Below are positions 8,518 to 16,784 of a stretch of 64,000 bases of DNA, piece by piece (position 1 is the first letter of the stretch; every line of letters begins with the position of its first letter). The position numbers and the translations under genes were made by a program. The notes under the pieces are model-generated. The model made no database searches, was not told the DNA's origin, and was given only the letters and a program-made list of their open reading frames with translations. The stretch is from UBA9676 sp963837105 (GTDB lineage: Bacteria > Actinomycetota > Actinomycetes > Streptosporangiales > Streptosporangiaceae): NCBI GenBank assembly GCA_963837105.1, contig CAWIMG010000021.1, positions 1-64,000 of the forward strand, read 5' to 3'.

Positions 8518-9633
8518 GTGAGCGGCGTACGGGTGCTGGTGGGCACGCGCAAGGGTGCGTTCGTGCTGACCTCGGATGGCAAGCGGCAGCAGTGGGACGT
8601 CAGCGGGCCCCACTTTCCCGGCTGGGAGATCTACCACGTCAAGGGCTCACCCGCCGACCCGGGCCGGCTGTGGGCGTCACAGTCCAGCGGCTGGTTCGGG
8701 CAGGTGATCCAGCGCTCCGACGACGGCGGCGCGACCTGGGAGCCGGTGGGCAACAAGTTCAGCTACGAGGGCACCCCGGGCACGCACCAGTGGTACGACG
8801 GCACCCCCCACCCATGGGAGTTCGCCCGGGTGTGGCACCTGGAACCGTCCCTGACTGACCCGGACACGGTCTATGCCGGGGTGGAGGATGCGGGGCTGTT
8901 CCGCTCCACCGACGGCGGCCAGCAGTGGCAGGAACTGCCCGGCCTGCGCACCCACAAGTCAGGGCCGTCCTGGCAGCCGGGCGCGGGCGGGATGTGCCTG
9001 CACACGATCATCCTGGATCCCGCCACGCCGGGCCGGATGTACGCCGCCATCTCGGCGGCCGGCGCGTTCCGCTCCGACGACGCGGGCGAGACGTGGCGGC
9101 CGGTGAACCACGGCCTGCACTCGGAAGGCATCCCCGACCCCAACGCCGAGGTCGGCCACTGCGTGCACCGGATCGCCCAGCACCCCGCCCGCCCGTCCGT
9201 GCTGTACATGCAGAAGCACTGGGATGTCATGCGCAGCGACGACGCAGGCGAGTCGTGGCATGAGATCAGCGGCAATCTGCCGACCGATTTCGGGTTCCCG
9301 ATCGACGTGCACGCCCACGACCCGCAGACCATCTACGTGGTCCCGATCACCAGCGACTCGCACCACTTCCCGCCCGAGGGAAAACTGCGCGTCTACCGCA
9401 GCCGGACCGGCGGGGACGACTGGCAGGCGCTCACCAACGGCCTGCCGCAGCAGAACTGCTATGTGAACGTGCTGCGTGACGCGATGGCCGTGGACTCGCT
9501 CGACGACTGCGGCATCTACTTCGGCACCACCGGCGGGCAGGTGTACGCGTCGGCGGACGCTGGCGACAGCTGGGCACCGATCGTCCGGGATCTCCCGGCC
9601 GTGCTGTCGGTTGAGGTCCAGACGCTGTCATGA
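8518..9633 (+). CDS. Asp-box (BNR) repeat beta-propeller protein
   Basis: This 371-residue protein has six Asp-box repeats of the SxDxGxxW type (RSDDGGATW, RSTDGGQQW, RSDDAGETW, RSDDAGESW, RSRTGGDDW, ASADAGDSW), indicating a beta-propeller of the sialidase/VPS10 type. There is no signal peptide, so it is likely cytoplasmic, and sialidase activity is not implied. I choose the GTG at 8518 because GGAGGG lies 7-12 bp upstream. ATG 8503 and GTG 8512 are in-frame alternatives. Its TGA overlaps the ATG of the next gene (ATGA), so it is coupled to a MoaD-like protein. This pair may act together, the propeller perhaps as a scaffold or target (inference). Confidence 0.85.
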   Translation: MSGVRVLVGTRKGAFVLTSDGKRQQWDVSGPHFPGWEIYHVKGSPADPGRLWASQSSGWFGQVIQRSDDGGATWEPVGNKFSYEGTPGTHQWYDGTPHPWEFARVWHLEPSLTDPDTVYAGVEDAGLFRSTDGGQQWQELPGLRTHKSGPSWQPGAGGMCLHTIILDPATPGRMYAAISAAGAFRSDDAGETWRPVNHGLHSEGIPDPNAEVGHCVHRIAQHPARPSVLYMQKHWDVMRSDDAGESWHEISGNLPTDFGFPIDVHAHDPQTIYVVPITSDSHHFPPEGKLRVYRSRTGGDDWQALTNGLPQQNCYVNVLRDAMAVDSLDDCGIYFGTTGGQVYASADAGDSWAPIVRDLPAVLSVEVQTLS

Positions 9634-9926
9634 TCCGGGTGGTGCTCCCCGCGCACCTGCGCACGCTGGCCCGGGTCGACGGCGAAGTGGAACTTCAGGT
9701 CGCGGGTGAGGTGACCCAGCGGTCGGTGCTGGATGCGCTGGAAGCCAGCTTCCCGGTGCTGCGCGGGACGATCCGCGATCAGGACAGCGGGCGGCGGCGG
9801 GCGTTCATCCGGTTCTTCGCATGCGAGCAGGACCTGTCCCATGAGCGGCCGGATGACCCGCTGCCGGTGGCGGTCGCCACCGGCGCGGAGCCCTACCTGA
9901 TCGTCGGCGCCATGGCCGGCGGCTGA
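9630..9926 (+). CDS. MoaD/ThiS-family ubiquitin-like protein
   Basis: This 98-residue protein has the beta-grasp fold pattern of MoaD/ThiS sulfur carriers: MIRVVLPAHLRTLA at the start, SVLDALEASFPVLRG in the helix region, and a C-terminal Gly-Gly (VGAMAGG). The free GG end is what an E1-like enzyme adenylates and thiocarboxylates. No MoeB/ThiF, MoaE or thiazole gene is nearby, so it is not obviously for molybdopterin or thiamine synthesis. It overlaps the Asp-box propeller gene by 4 bp. A role as a sulfur carrier or protein modifier linked to that propeller is possible but unproven. Confidence 0.82.
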   Translation: MIRVVLPAHLRTLARVDGEVELQVAGEVTQRSVLDALEASFPVLRGTIRDQDSGRRRAFIRFFACEQDLSHERPDDPLPVAVATGAEPYLIVGAMAGG

Positions 9927-9942
9927 CCCGCACCGGGGCGGC

Positions 9943-10512
9943 TCAGCTGCCTGTGCACTGGGGGCTGGTGTGCACCAGCCCGATGGCGACGTTCGTGATG
10001 GGCCACTGGTCCGGGGGGTTGATCGCCACTCCGGCGCCCGCCGGCAATGCGGCCGGATGGATGACCATGACCGGGTAGCCTCCCGCCTGGCGGCCGGAGA
10101 ATATCTGCTTGATCACGTCCCCGCCCACGACGAACCGCTGGCACGAGCTCGGCAGCTGGCCGGAAAACGTGACGGAGGCGGGCAGGCCGTCCGCGCGGAG
10201 TGTGCGCTGCAGCCCGGCCGGATCGCGCAACTGGCGGAGGGTGACATCAATCGTGCCGTCAGCCTGCTTCGCCACTGTCCACGCCGCCAGGGCGATGCCG
10301 CCCGCGTGGCTGGGCTGATGACCCACCGGTCCCAGAGCGGTGACCGCGGCCATGATGGCCGCCGCCGCCACGGCCAGTGCCCCGGCCAGCCCGGCCGTCT
10401 TCCGCCGGGCCCGCAGCGCGCGGCCCCGGCTTTCGATCGATCCCACGTCAGTGGCCGAGTGAACGCTGGTGAAAGACTCCCTCACCGCAATGATCAGGTC
10501 GTTGTCAGTCAT
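9943..10512 (-). CDS. Membrane-anchored putative anti-sigma or regulatory protein
   Basis: This 189-residue protein starts 3 bp after the stop of an ECF sigma factor gene. Residues ~1-35 are cytoplasmic and charged. A single hydrophobic helix (GLAGALAVAAAAIMAAVTALG) follows. The C-terminal ~120 residues would be outside and contain two cysteines (PSSCQRF and SPQCTGS) that could form a disulfide. No zinc-binding HxxxCxxC anti-sigma motif is seen. Position and topology suggest it modulates the upstream sigma factor, but the sequence itself does not prove it. Confidence 0.6.
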   Translation of the reverse strand: MTDNDLIIAVRESFTSVHSATDVGSIESRGRALRARRKTAGLAGALAVAAAAIMAAVTALGPVGHQPSHAGGIALAAWTVAKQADGTIDVTLRQLRDPAGLQRTLRADGLPASVTFSGQLPSSCQRFVVGGDVIKQIFSGRQAGGYPVMVIHPAALPAGAGVAINPPDQWPITNVAIGLVHTSPQCTGS

Positions 10513-10515
10513 GGC

Positions 10516-11019
10516 TCAGCTCTCCTGCTGCTGGCTGGGGACAAGTTCGCCGCGCAGCGACGCAAGGGCACGGGCCAGATGTGCCTTGACCGTGCTGGGG
10601 GCGACCCCGAGCACCTCCGCGGTGCGCCCGGTGTCGAGATCGAGGAACAGCCGCAGGGCGACCACCTGCCGCTGCCGTGGCGGCAGCCGCAGCAGGGCCG
10701 CCATGATCCGCGGATCGACCGTGCTGGCCGCGGTCCCGTCCGGGGCGGGCCGGTCCGCCACCGTCTCCGGATCGGCTACCGGCACCTCCCGGCGCCGCCG
10801 CCGCCAGCGCGAGATGTTCATGTTCAGCGCGGTGCGGACCACCCATGCCGCCGGGGCCGGATGCCTGCCAACGGTGCGCCACGAGGCACAGGCCCGGGCG
10901 AAGGCCTCATCCACCAGATCCTGCGCCCGGTCCTGGCTGCCGACGGTGACCAGCACGGTGCGCAGGCAGTCATCCTTGGCCTGGTGATAGAACTCCGCGA
11001 AGTCCAATGGGCTGCCCAC
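10516..11019 (-). CDS. ECF RNA polymerase sigma factor (SigE-like)
   Basis: This 167-residue extracytoplasmic-function sigma factor starts at GTG 11019. Region 2 covers the N-terminal ~75 residues (YHQAKDDCLRTVLVTVGSQ, then AQDLVDEAFARAC). Region 4 is the C-terminal ~60, with the helix-turn-helix GVAPSTVKAHLARALASL that contacts the -35 element. An Ala/Pro-rich linker joins them. The length and lack of extra domains are typical. The membrane protein 3 bp downstream is the likely cognate regulator. Because the DinB gene is divergent from 11121, the 101-bp gap probably holds both promoters. Confidence 0.9.
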   Translation of the reverse strand: MGSPLDFAEFYHQAKDDCLRTVLVTVGSQDRAQDLVDEAFARACASWRTVGRHPAPAAWVVRTALNMNISRWRRRRREVPVADPETVADRPAPDGTAASTVDPRIMAALLRLPPRQRQVVALRLFLDLDTGRTAEVLGVAPSTVKAHLARALASLRGELVPSQQQES

Positions 11020-11120
11020 ACCTACTCAACGCACGACGGCCGGATCCGGACTACCGGCCGCTACGCACCGGCGGCCGGCTCACCCGGCCGTGGCTGCCCG
11101 CTCCCCTACACTGCTTCCCC

Positions 11121-11600
11121 ATGAGCACCGAGACCGAACTGCTGCTGTCCTCCCTGCACAACCAGCGCGAGCACGTGCTCGGCATCCTGGAAGGCCTGAC
11201 CGACGAGGACCTGCGGCGGGCGGTGCTGCCCTCGGGCTGGTCCTGCCTCGGGCTGGTCCGGCATCTCGCGCTCGACGTGGAGCGATTCTGGTTCCGCTCG
11301 GTGGTGGCTGGAGAGCAGGTCGAACTGGAGCCCGGCAGTGCCTGGCAGGTGGGCCCGGACGTGCCGGCGCAGGACGTGCTCAGCCTGTACCAGCGGGAGG
11401 CGGAACTGGCGGACGGCATCATCTCCGCCACCTCGCTGGACGCCGCCCCGGTGAACTGGCCCGACTTCTTCGGCAGCTGGCGGCTGGAGAACCTGCGGGC
11501 GATCATCCTGCATGTGATCACCGAGACCGCGACCCACGCGGGCCACCTCGACGCCGTGCGCGAGCTCATCGACGGCCACACGTGGCTTATCCTCACTTAG
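11121..11600 (+). CDS. DinB-family (DUF664) metal-dependent protein
   Basis: This 159-residue four-helix bundle of the DinB/YfiT group starts at ATG 11121. Histidines are found in VRHLALD and the HVITETATHAGHLDAV segment near the C-terminus, the spacing used to bind one metal ion. Actinobacterial members of this family include mycothiol- or bacillithiol-dependent transferases and hydrolases, but also many of unknown function. It is divergent from the sigma factor gene and converges with VapC. It shows no lesion. Substrate and cofactor cannot be assigned. Confidence 0.82.
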   Translation: MSTETELLLSSLHNQREHVLGILEGLTDEDLRRAVLPSGWSCLGLVRHLALDVERFWFRSVVAGEQVELEPGSAWQVGPDVPAQDVLSLYQREAELADGIISATSLDAAPVNWPDFFGSWRLENLRAIILHVITETATHAGHLDAVRELIDGHTWLILT

Positions 11601-11628
11601 CGGCCCCTCTTGGCGCCCGCGCAGCCGC

Positions 11629-12003
11629 TCACGCGGTCAGCAGCGGTATCCCATAGTCGTCGAACCGTTTGTCACGCGTCACGACCGTCAGCCCCTCCGC
11701 CAGCGCTTGGGCGATCAGCATCCGGTCAAACGGGTCCTCGTGGTGGCGGGGAAGGTGCCCCGCTGCCACTGCGTGCGCGACGCTGATGGGCAACGGCTCG
11801 AATCCGCCTGCCTCCAACTGATGCTCCAGATCATCTGGAGCGGCCAGCTTGCCCAGCGCCTTCTTGATGGAGATCTCCCAGGCACTCGCCGCCGAGACGG
11901 CGACCAGGTTAGCCGGGTCTGCGACTGCCTCCCGGGCCCGCGCCGACAGGCCCTCATCGGCTAGCCACCAGAGCAGTGCATGCGTATCCAGCAACAGCCT
12001 CAT
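11629..12003 (-). CDS. vapC: PIN-domain VapC-family ribonuclease toxin
   Basis: This 124-residue PIN-domain protein carries the acidic residues expected for Mg2+-dependent RNA cleavage: D in LLLDTHALLWW, E in AWEISI, D in DPFDRM, and D in TRDKRF. VapC toxins cut initiator tRNA, rRNA loops or other structured RNAs. Its ATG (12003-12001) overlaps the stop of the upstream antitoxin gene by 4 bp. It converges with the DinB gene (11600). No lesion is seen. Together with the YefM/YoeB pair, it makes two toxin-antitoxin modules in the first 12 kb. Confidence 0.93.
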   Translation of the reverse strand: MRLLLDTHALLWWLADEGLSARAREAVADPANLVAVSAASAWEISIKKALGKLAAPDDLEHQLEAGGFEPLPISVAHAVAAGHLPRHHEDPFDRMLIAQALAEGLTVVTRDKRFDDYGIPLLTA

Positions 12004-12245
12004 GGCCGCTCGCCGCGGAACGCGGCGCCAATCTCAGCTGGCAGTTCGTCGAAGTCTGCGGCGATGACGACTTTGCCACGCCAGCCTCCCGGCGTGCGGG
12101 GGCGCAAGGACGGCCCGGCCAGTGCCACCAGCCGCGCCACTGGCCGCCCGGCCCGCGCGATGATGATCTCTTCCCCGGCGGCGGCCCGGTCAAGCAGCTG
12201 CGACAAATGGGTCTTGGCCTGGTAAACGTTCACGCTCTCGGTCAT
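12000..12245 (-). CDS. vapB: Phd/YefM-type antitoxin of the VapBC module
   Basis: This 81-residue Phd/YefM-fold antitoxin starts at ATG 12245. The opening VNVYQAKTHLSQLLDRAAAGE is the family's typical N-terminal dimer and DNA-binding segment. The C-terminal part, DFDELPAEIGAAF, would wrap the PIN toxin. Phd-fold antitoxins commonly pair with PIN toxins of this subtype. The 4-bp overlap with vapC couples translation. Two direct CTAGTCT repeats just upstream are probable autoregulatory sites. Confidence 0.9.
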   Translation of the reverse strand: MTESVNVYQAKTHLSQLLDRAAAGEEIIIARAGRPVARLVALAGPSLRPRTPGGWRGKVVIAADFDELPAEIGAAFRGERP

Positions 12246-12249
12246 GCTC

Positions 12250-12275
12250 CTAGTCTATCTTATTTGGTCTAGTCT
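12250..12275 (-). promoter_or_regulatory. CTAGTCT direct repeats upstream of vapB
   Basis: CTAGTCT occurs at 12250-12256 and again at 12269-12275, a 19-bp period placing both on nearly the same helix face (about two turns). The A/T-rich segment between and after them probably contains the vapBC promoter. Binding by the VapBC complex is inferred from position only. Confidence 0.4.
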
Positions 12276-12319
12276 GGTCAGGTCATAATTTCACCCGTGA
12301 GCGGGCCCACCGCCCGCGC

Positions 12320-12357
12320 TTGACCCTGACGTAGCGGGAGGCGGCACAGTGGTCCCG
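12320..12357 (+). promoter_or_regulatory. MerR-type promoter with 19-bp spacer, probable leaderless start
   Basis: TTGACC (12320-12325) and CACAGT (12345-12350) are separated by 19 bp, the overlong spacer characteristic of MerR-activated promoters. An imperfect inverted repeat (CCTGACG ... CGGGAGG) fills the spacer where a MerR dimer would bind. The -10 element ends 6 bp before the GTG start at 12357, so the transcript would begin at or next to the start codon, giving a leaderless mRNA (inference). Confidence 0.6.
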
Positions 12358-13121
12358 TGGACGGATACACGGTCGGCGAGCTGGCCCGGATGTCGCACGT
12401 GTCGGTGCGCACGCTGCACCACTACGACAGCATCGGGCTGCTGACCCCGGGCGGCCGGACCGCGGCCGGGTACCGGCTGTACTCCGACGGCGACCTCCGG
12501 CGGCTCCGGCAGATCCTGTTCTACCGGGAACTGGAGTTCGGGCTGGGCGAGATCGCCGGGATGCTGGCCGCCCCGGACGCCGGGACCGACGACCACCTGC
12601 GCCGGCAGCACCGGCTGCTGCGCCAGCGGCGGGCCCGCGCCGGGGCACTGCTCGCTGCTCTGGACAAGGAGATGGAGGCACGCAAGATGGGCATCTCGCT
12701 CACGCCCGAGGAGCAGTTCGAGATCTTCGGCACCGACAAGCTCGGCGAGTACACCGCCGAAGCCGAGCAGCGCTGGGGCGGCACCGACGCCTGGCGGGAG
12801 TCGGCGCGCAAGACGGCGGCCTACACCAAGGACGACTGGATCGCTATCAAGGCCGGGGCGGACCGCAGCATCGCCGGCTTCACGGCCGCGATGCGGGCCG
12901 GCGAGCCACCGGCCGGGACCGTCGCCATGGACCTGGCAGAGGCGCACCGGCAGCACATCTGCCGCTGGTTCTACGACTGCGGGTACCCCCAGCACCGCGG
13001 CCTGGCCGAGCTGTACACCTCCGATCCCCGGTACACGGCCACCTATGACGAGATCGAGCCCGGCTTCTCCCAGTACGTCCACGACGCGATCATGGCCAAC
13101 GCCGACCGTGCAGCTGGCTAA
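12357..13121 (+). CDS. tipA: TipA-type MerR regulator with TipAS drug-recognition domain
   Basis: This 254-residue regulator starts at GTG 12357. Residues ~1-75 are the MerR winged helix (YTVGELARMSHVSVRTLHHY), followed by a dimerisation helix to ~110. Residues 111-254 are the TipAS domain, a globin-like fold that binds thiopeptide antibiotics, beginning MGISLTPEEQFEIFG. In Streptomyces lividans the full protein is 253 residues and TipAS alone 144. Here the internal ATG at 12687 would give exactly 144 residues. The first of two conserved cysteines is present (FYDCGY), but the position used for covalent capture of thiostrepton seems to be Gly (QHRGLAELY). It probably autoregulates. The ligand is unknown. 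Confidence 0.92.
   Translation: MDGYTVGELARMSHVSVRTLHHYDSIGLLTPGGRTAAGYRLYSDGDLRRLRQILFYRELEFGLGEIAGMLAAPDAGTDDHLRRQHRLLRQRRARAGALLAALDKEMEARKMGISLTPEEQFEIFGTDKLGEYTAEAEQRWGGTDAWRESARKTAAYTKDDWIAIKAGADRSIAGFTAAMRAGEPPAGTVAMDLAEAHRQHICRWFYDCGYPQHRGLAELYTSDPRYTATYDEIEPGFSQYVHDAIMANADRAAG
12674..12689 (+). promoter_or_regulatory. Internal ribosome-binding site and ATG for a TipAS-like short form
   Basis: GGAGG at 12674-12678 lies 8 bp ahead of an in-frame ATG at 12687-12689, which is codon 111 of the TipA-type gene. Translation from here would give a 144-residue drug-binding domain without the DNA-binding part, as known for TipAS. The site is seen in sequence; its use is inferred. Confidence 0.6.
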
Positions 13122-13129
13122 GAGGCCCT

Positions 13130-13438
13130 CTAAAGATCTTCCAGCTCGTAGATCATGCTCTGCACCCCGCCGGTCGCCAGGATCGGCACGTCCGCTCCCG
13201 TCGCCTGCCCGATGGGCGATGCGAACGCGGCCCGCAGCGCGTCCATGTCGTCCCAGTCCAGCTCCGCGACGAGGTGGAACGGCTCACCGCCGCGCACCCC
13301 TGACAGCGGGCCGCGGCTGATCGAGTAACGGCGCAGGCCCGGCAGCTGCCTGGCCAGCGGAATGTGCACCTCCCGGTAGTGGCGCTCGAACTCCTCGGGG
13401 TCGGCCGGTGTGCGGTACAGCACGAGAAACCTCACCAT
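13130..13438 (-). CDS. EthD-type ferredoxin-like (dimeric alpha-beta barrel) protein
   Basis: This 102-residue protein has the EthD pattern: VRFLVLYRTPADPEEFERHY, HIPLARQLPGLRRYSI and DWDDMDALRAAFAS. The fold is a dimeric alpha-beta barrel, used in ring-opening, monooxygenase-accessory and isomerase roles. It begins at ATG 13438, 22 bp after the F420-type oxidoreductase gene, so it may be the last gene of the pyrimidine/hydantoin operon. It converges with the TipA-type gene, whose stop is 8 bp away. Its catalytic role here is unknown. Confidence 0.72.
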   Translation of the reverse strand: MVRFLVLYRTPADPEEFERHYREVHIPLARQLPGLRRYSISRGPLSGVRGGEPFHLVAELDWDDMDALRAAFASPIGQATGADVPILATGGVQSMIYELEDL

Positions 13439-13460
13439 GAGCGCATGGTAACCACCGGCG

Positions 13461-14456
13461 TCACACCGACCCGATCACCTGGCTGGCGTAGGCGTCCAGG
13501 GTCGCGTCCGCGTCATCGTGCATCAGGTAGACGCTGAAATTGTCGGCGCCGATCTCCCGCAGCTCTGCGAGCCGCTCCCGGTGCCGTTCCGGCGGCCCCA
13601 GCAGGCAGAACCGGTCCACGATGTCGTCCGGCACGAAGTCGGTTGACGGGTTGCCCGCCTTGCCGTGGTGAGAGTAGTCGTAACCATGCCGCGCCCGGAT
13701 GTAGTCGGTCAGCGCGCGCGGCACCACGTCCCCGGTGTTGCCGTAGCGGGCGACCAGATCCGCCACGTGGTTGCCGACCATGCCGCCGAACCAGCGGGTC
13801 TGGTCGCGCATGTGCGGGTAGTCGTCGCCGACGTAGGCGGGCGCCGCGACGCAGACCGTCAGCTCGGCCGGGTCCCGCCCGGCGGCCGCCGCCGCCGCCC
13901 GGGCAGCACCGATCGTCCACCTGGCGATGTCGGGGTCGGCGCACTGGAGAATGAACCCGTCCGCATGCTCCCCGCATACCTTGAGCGCCTTCGGCCCGTA
14001 GGCAGCCATCCACACCTCCAGCCGCCCGTCGTGCACCCACGGGATGCGGACCTTGGTGCCGTCGTAGTCCACCTCCCGGCCCTCGGCCAGATCCCTGATC
14101 ACGCCGATGGCGTGCGCCAGGGTCGCCAGCGAGGACGGAGTGCGGCCCAGCACCCGCATGGCGGAATCACCCCGGCCGATGCCGCACACCGTCCGGTTGC
14201 CGAACATGTCGTTCAGCGTCGCGAACAGCGAGGCGGTTACCGACGGCTCCCGCGACAGCGGGTTGGTCACCATCGGGCCGACCTTCACCCTGGTGGTGGC
14301 GGCCAGGATCTGCGAGTAGATGACGAACGGCTCCTGCCAGAGCACGGACGAGTCGAACGTCCAGACGTGGCTGAAACCGCCCGCGTCGGCCCGCTGGGCC
14401 AGGTCGATGACCCGCCGGGCCGGCGGGTCGGTCTGCAGCACCAAGCCGATATCCAT
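13461..14456 (-). CDS. F420-dependent LLM oxidoreductase of a hydantoinase-linked family (TIGR03842-like)
   Basis: This intact 331-residue luciferase-like protein starts at ATG 14456, 9 bp after the dihydropyrimidinase gene. The opening DIGLVLQTDPPARRVIDLAQ and the TFDSSVLWQEPF and VCGIGRGDSAMR segments are typical of the F420-dependent family that co-occurs with hydantoinases and ureidopropionases. These neighbours suggest oxidation or reduction of a pyrimidine, hydantoin or related cyclic amide, perhaps the step before ring opening. That assignment comes from context, not from an identified active-site residue. No lesion is seen, unlike the other LLM gene at 7463. Confidence 0.85.
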   Translation of the reverse strand: MDIGLVLQTDPPARRVIDLAQRADAGGFSHVWTFDSSVLWQEPFVIYSQILAATTRVKVGPMVTNPLSREPSVTASLFATLNDMFGNRTVCGIGRGDSAMRVLGRTPSSLATLAHAIGVIRDLAEGREVDYDGTKVRIPWVHDGRLEVWMAAYGPKALKVCGEHADGFILQCADPDIARWTIGAARAAAAAAGRDPAELTVCVAAPAYVGDDYPHMRDQTRWFGGMVGNHVADLVARYGNTGDVVPRALTDYIRARHGYDYSHHGKAGNPSTDFVPDDIVDRFCLLGPPERHRERLAELREIGADNFSVYLMHDDADATLDAYASQVIGSV

Positions 14457-14465
14457 GACGCCCCC

Positions 14466-15863
<1,398 letters not shown>

Positions 15864-15874
15864 GGCTCCCCCGG

Positions 15875-16717
15875 TTATGGCTGGGCCAGCGGGCCGTAGG
15901 TGTCGGGCCGCCGGTCCCGGTAGAACTGCCACAGGTGCCGGACCTCCGCCAGCATCCCCATGTCCAGGTCCCGGACCACGACCTCTTCCTCGGTGTCCGA
16001 CGCGGTGCCACCCATGATCTGCCCGCGCGGGTCGGCGAAGTAGGACGAGCCGTAGAAGTCGTTGTCGCCCAGCGGCTCCACCCCGACCCGGTTGATGGTG
16101 CCGACGAAGTACTCATTGGCGACCGCCGCGCTGGTCTGCTCCAGCCGCCACAGGTACTCCGACAGCCCCCGGCTGGTCGCCGACGGGTTGAACACGATCT
16201 TGGCACCGGCCAGGCCGAGCGCCCGCCAGCCCTCCGGGAAGTGCCGCTCGTAGCAGATGTACACACCGATCCGGCCGACCGCGGTGTCGAACACCGGGTA
16301 GCCGAGATTGCCGGGACGGAAGTAGTACTTCTCCCAGAACCCCTTCACCTGCGGGATGTGGTTCTTGCGGTGCTTGCCGAGGAACGTGCCGTCGGCGTCG
16401 ATCACCGCCGCCGTGTTGTAGTAGACGCCGTCCTGTTCCGCCTCATAGACCGGCACGATCAGCACCATGTTCAGCTCGCGGGCCAGGTCGCGCATCAGCC
16501 GGACGGTCGGGCCGTCCGGCACCGGCTCCGCCCAGTTGTACCACTGCGGCTCCTGCACCTGGCAGAAGTACGGGCCGAAGAAGAGTTCCTGCAGGCAGGT
16601 GACCCGGGCACCCTGGGCCGCGGCGTCCCGCACCGCCGCCACGGCGTTCTTCACCATCGAATCCTTGTCGCCGGTCCACTTCTGCTGGACCAGGGCGGCA
16701 CGTACGACATCGGCCAT
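15875..16717 (-). CDS. Carbon-nitrogen hydrolase, beta-ureidopropionase type
   Basis: This 280-residue nitrilase-superfamily enzyme starts at ATG 16717 behind a GAGGAG site. The catalytic triad is visible: Glu in CLQELFFGPYF, Lys in GKHRKNHIPQ, and Cys in VYICYERHFPEGW. The extended sequence around these residues resembles beta-ureidopropionase and N-carbamoyl amino acid amidohydrolases, which turn N-carbamoyl-beta-alanine into beta-alanine, CO2 and NH3. It directly precedes the dihydropyrimidinase gene (11-bp gap), so the two would perform the last two steps of reductive pyrimidine catabolism. No aminotransferase or transporter gene is present in the run. Confidence 0.9.
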   Translation of the reverse strand: MADVVRAALVQQKWTGDKDSMVKNAVAAVRDAAAQGARVTCLQELFFGPYFCQVQEPQWYNWAEPVPDGPTVRLMRDLARELNMVLIVPVYEAEQDGVYYNTAAVIDADGTFLGKHRKNHIPQVKGFWEKYYFRPGNLGYPVFDTAVGRIGVYICYERHFPEGWRALGLAGAKIVFNPSATSRGLSEYLWRLEQTSAAVANEYFVGTINRVGVEPLGDNDFYGSSYFADPRGQIMGGTASDTEEEVVVRDLDMGMLAEVRHLWQFYRDRRPDTYGPLAQP

Positions 16718-16784
16718 GCCGGTCTCCTCTCCTGGCTGGTCAGACGCTGCTGGCCGGCCCGCCTCCCCTGGGACGCGGCCTCGC

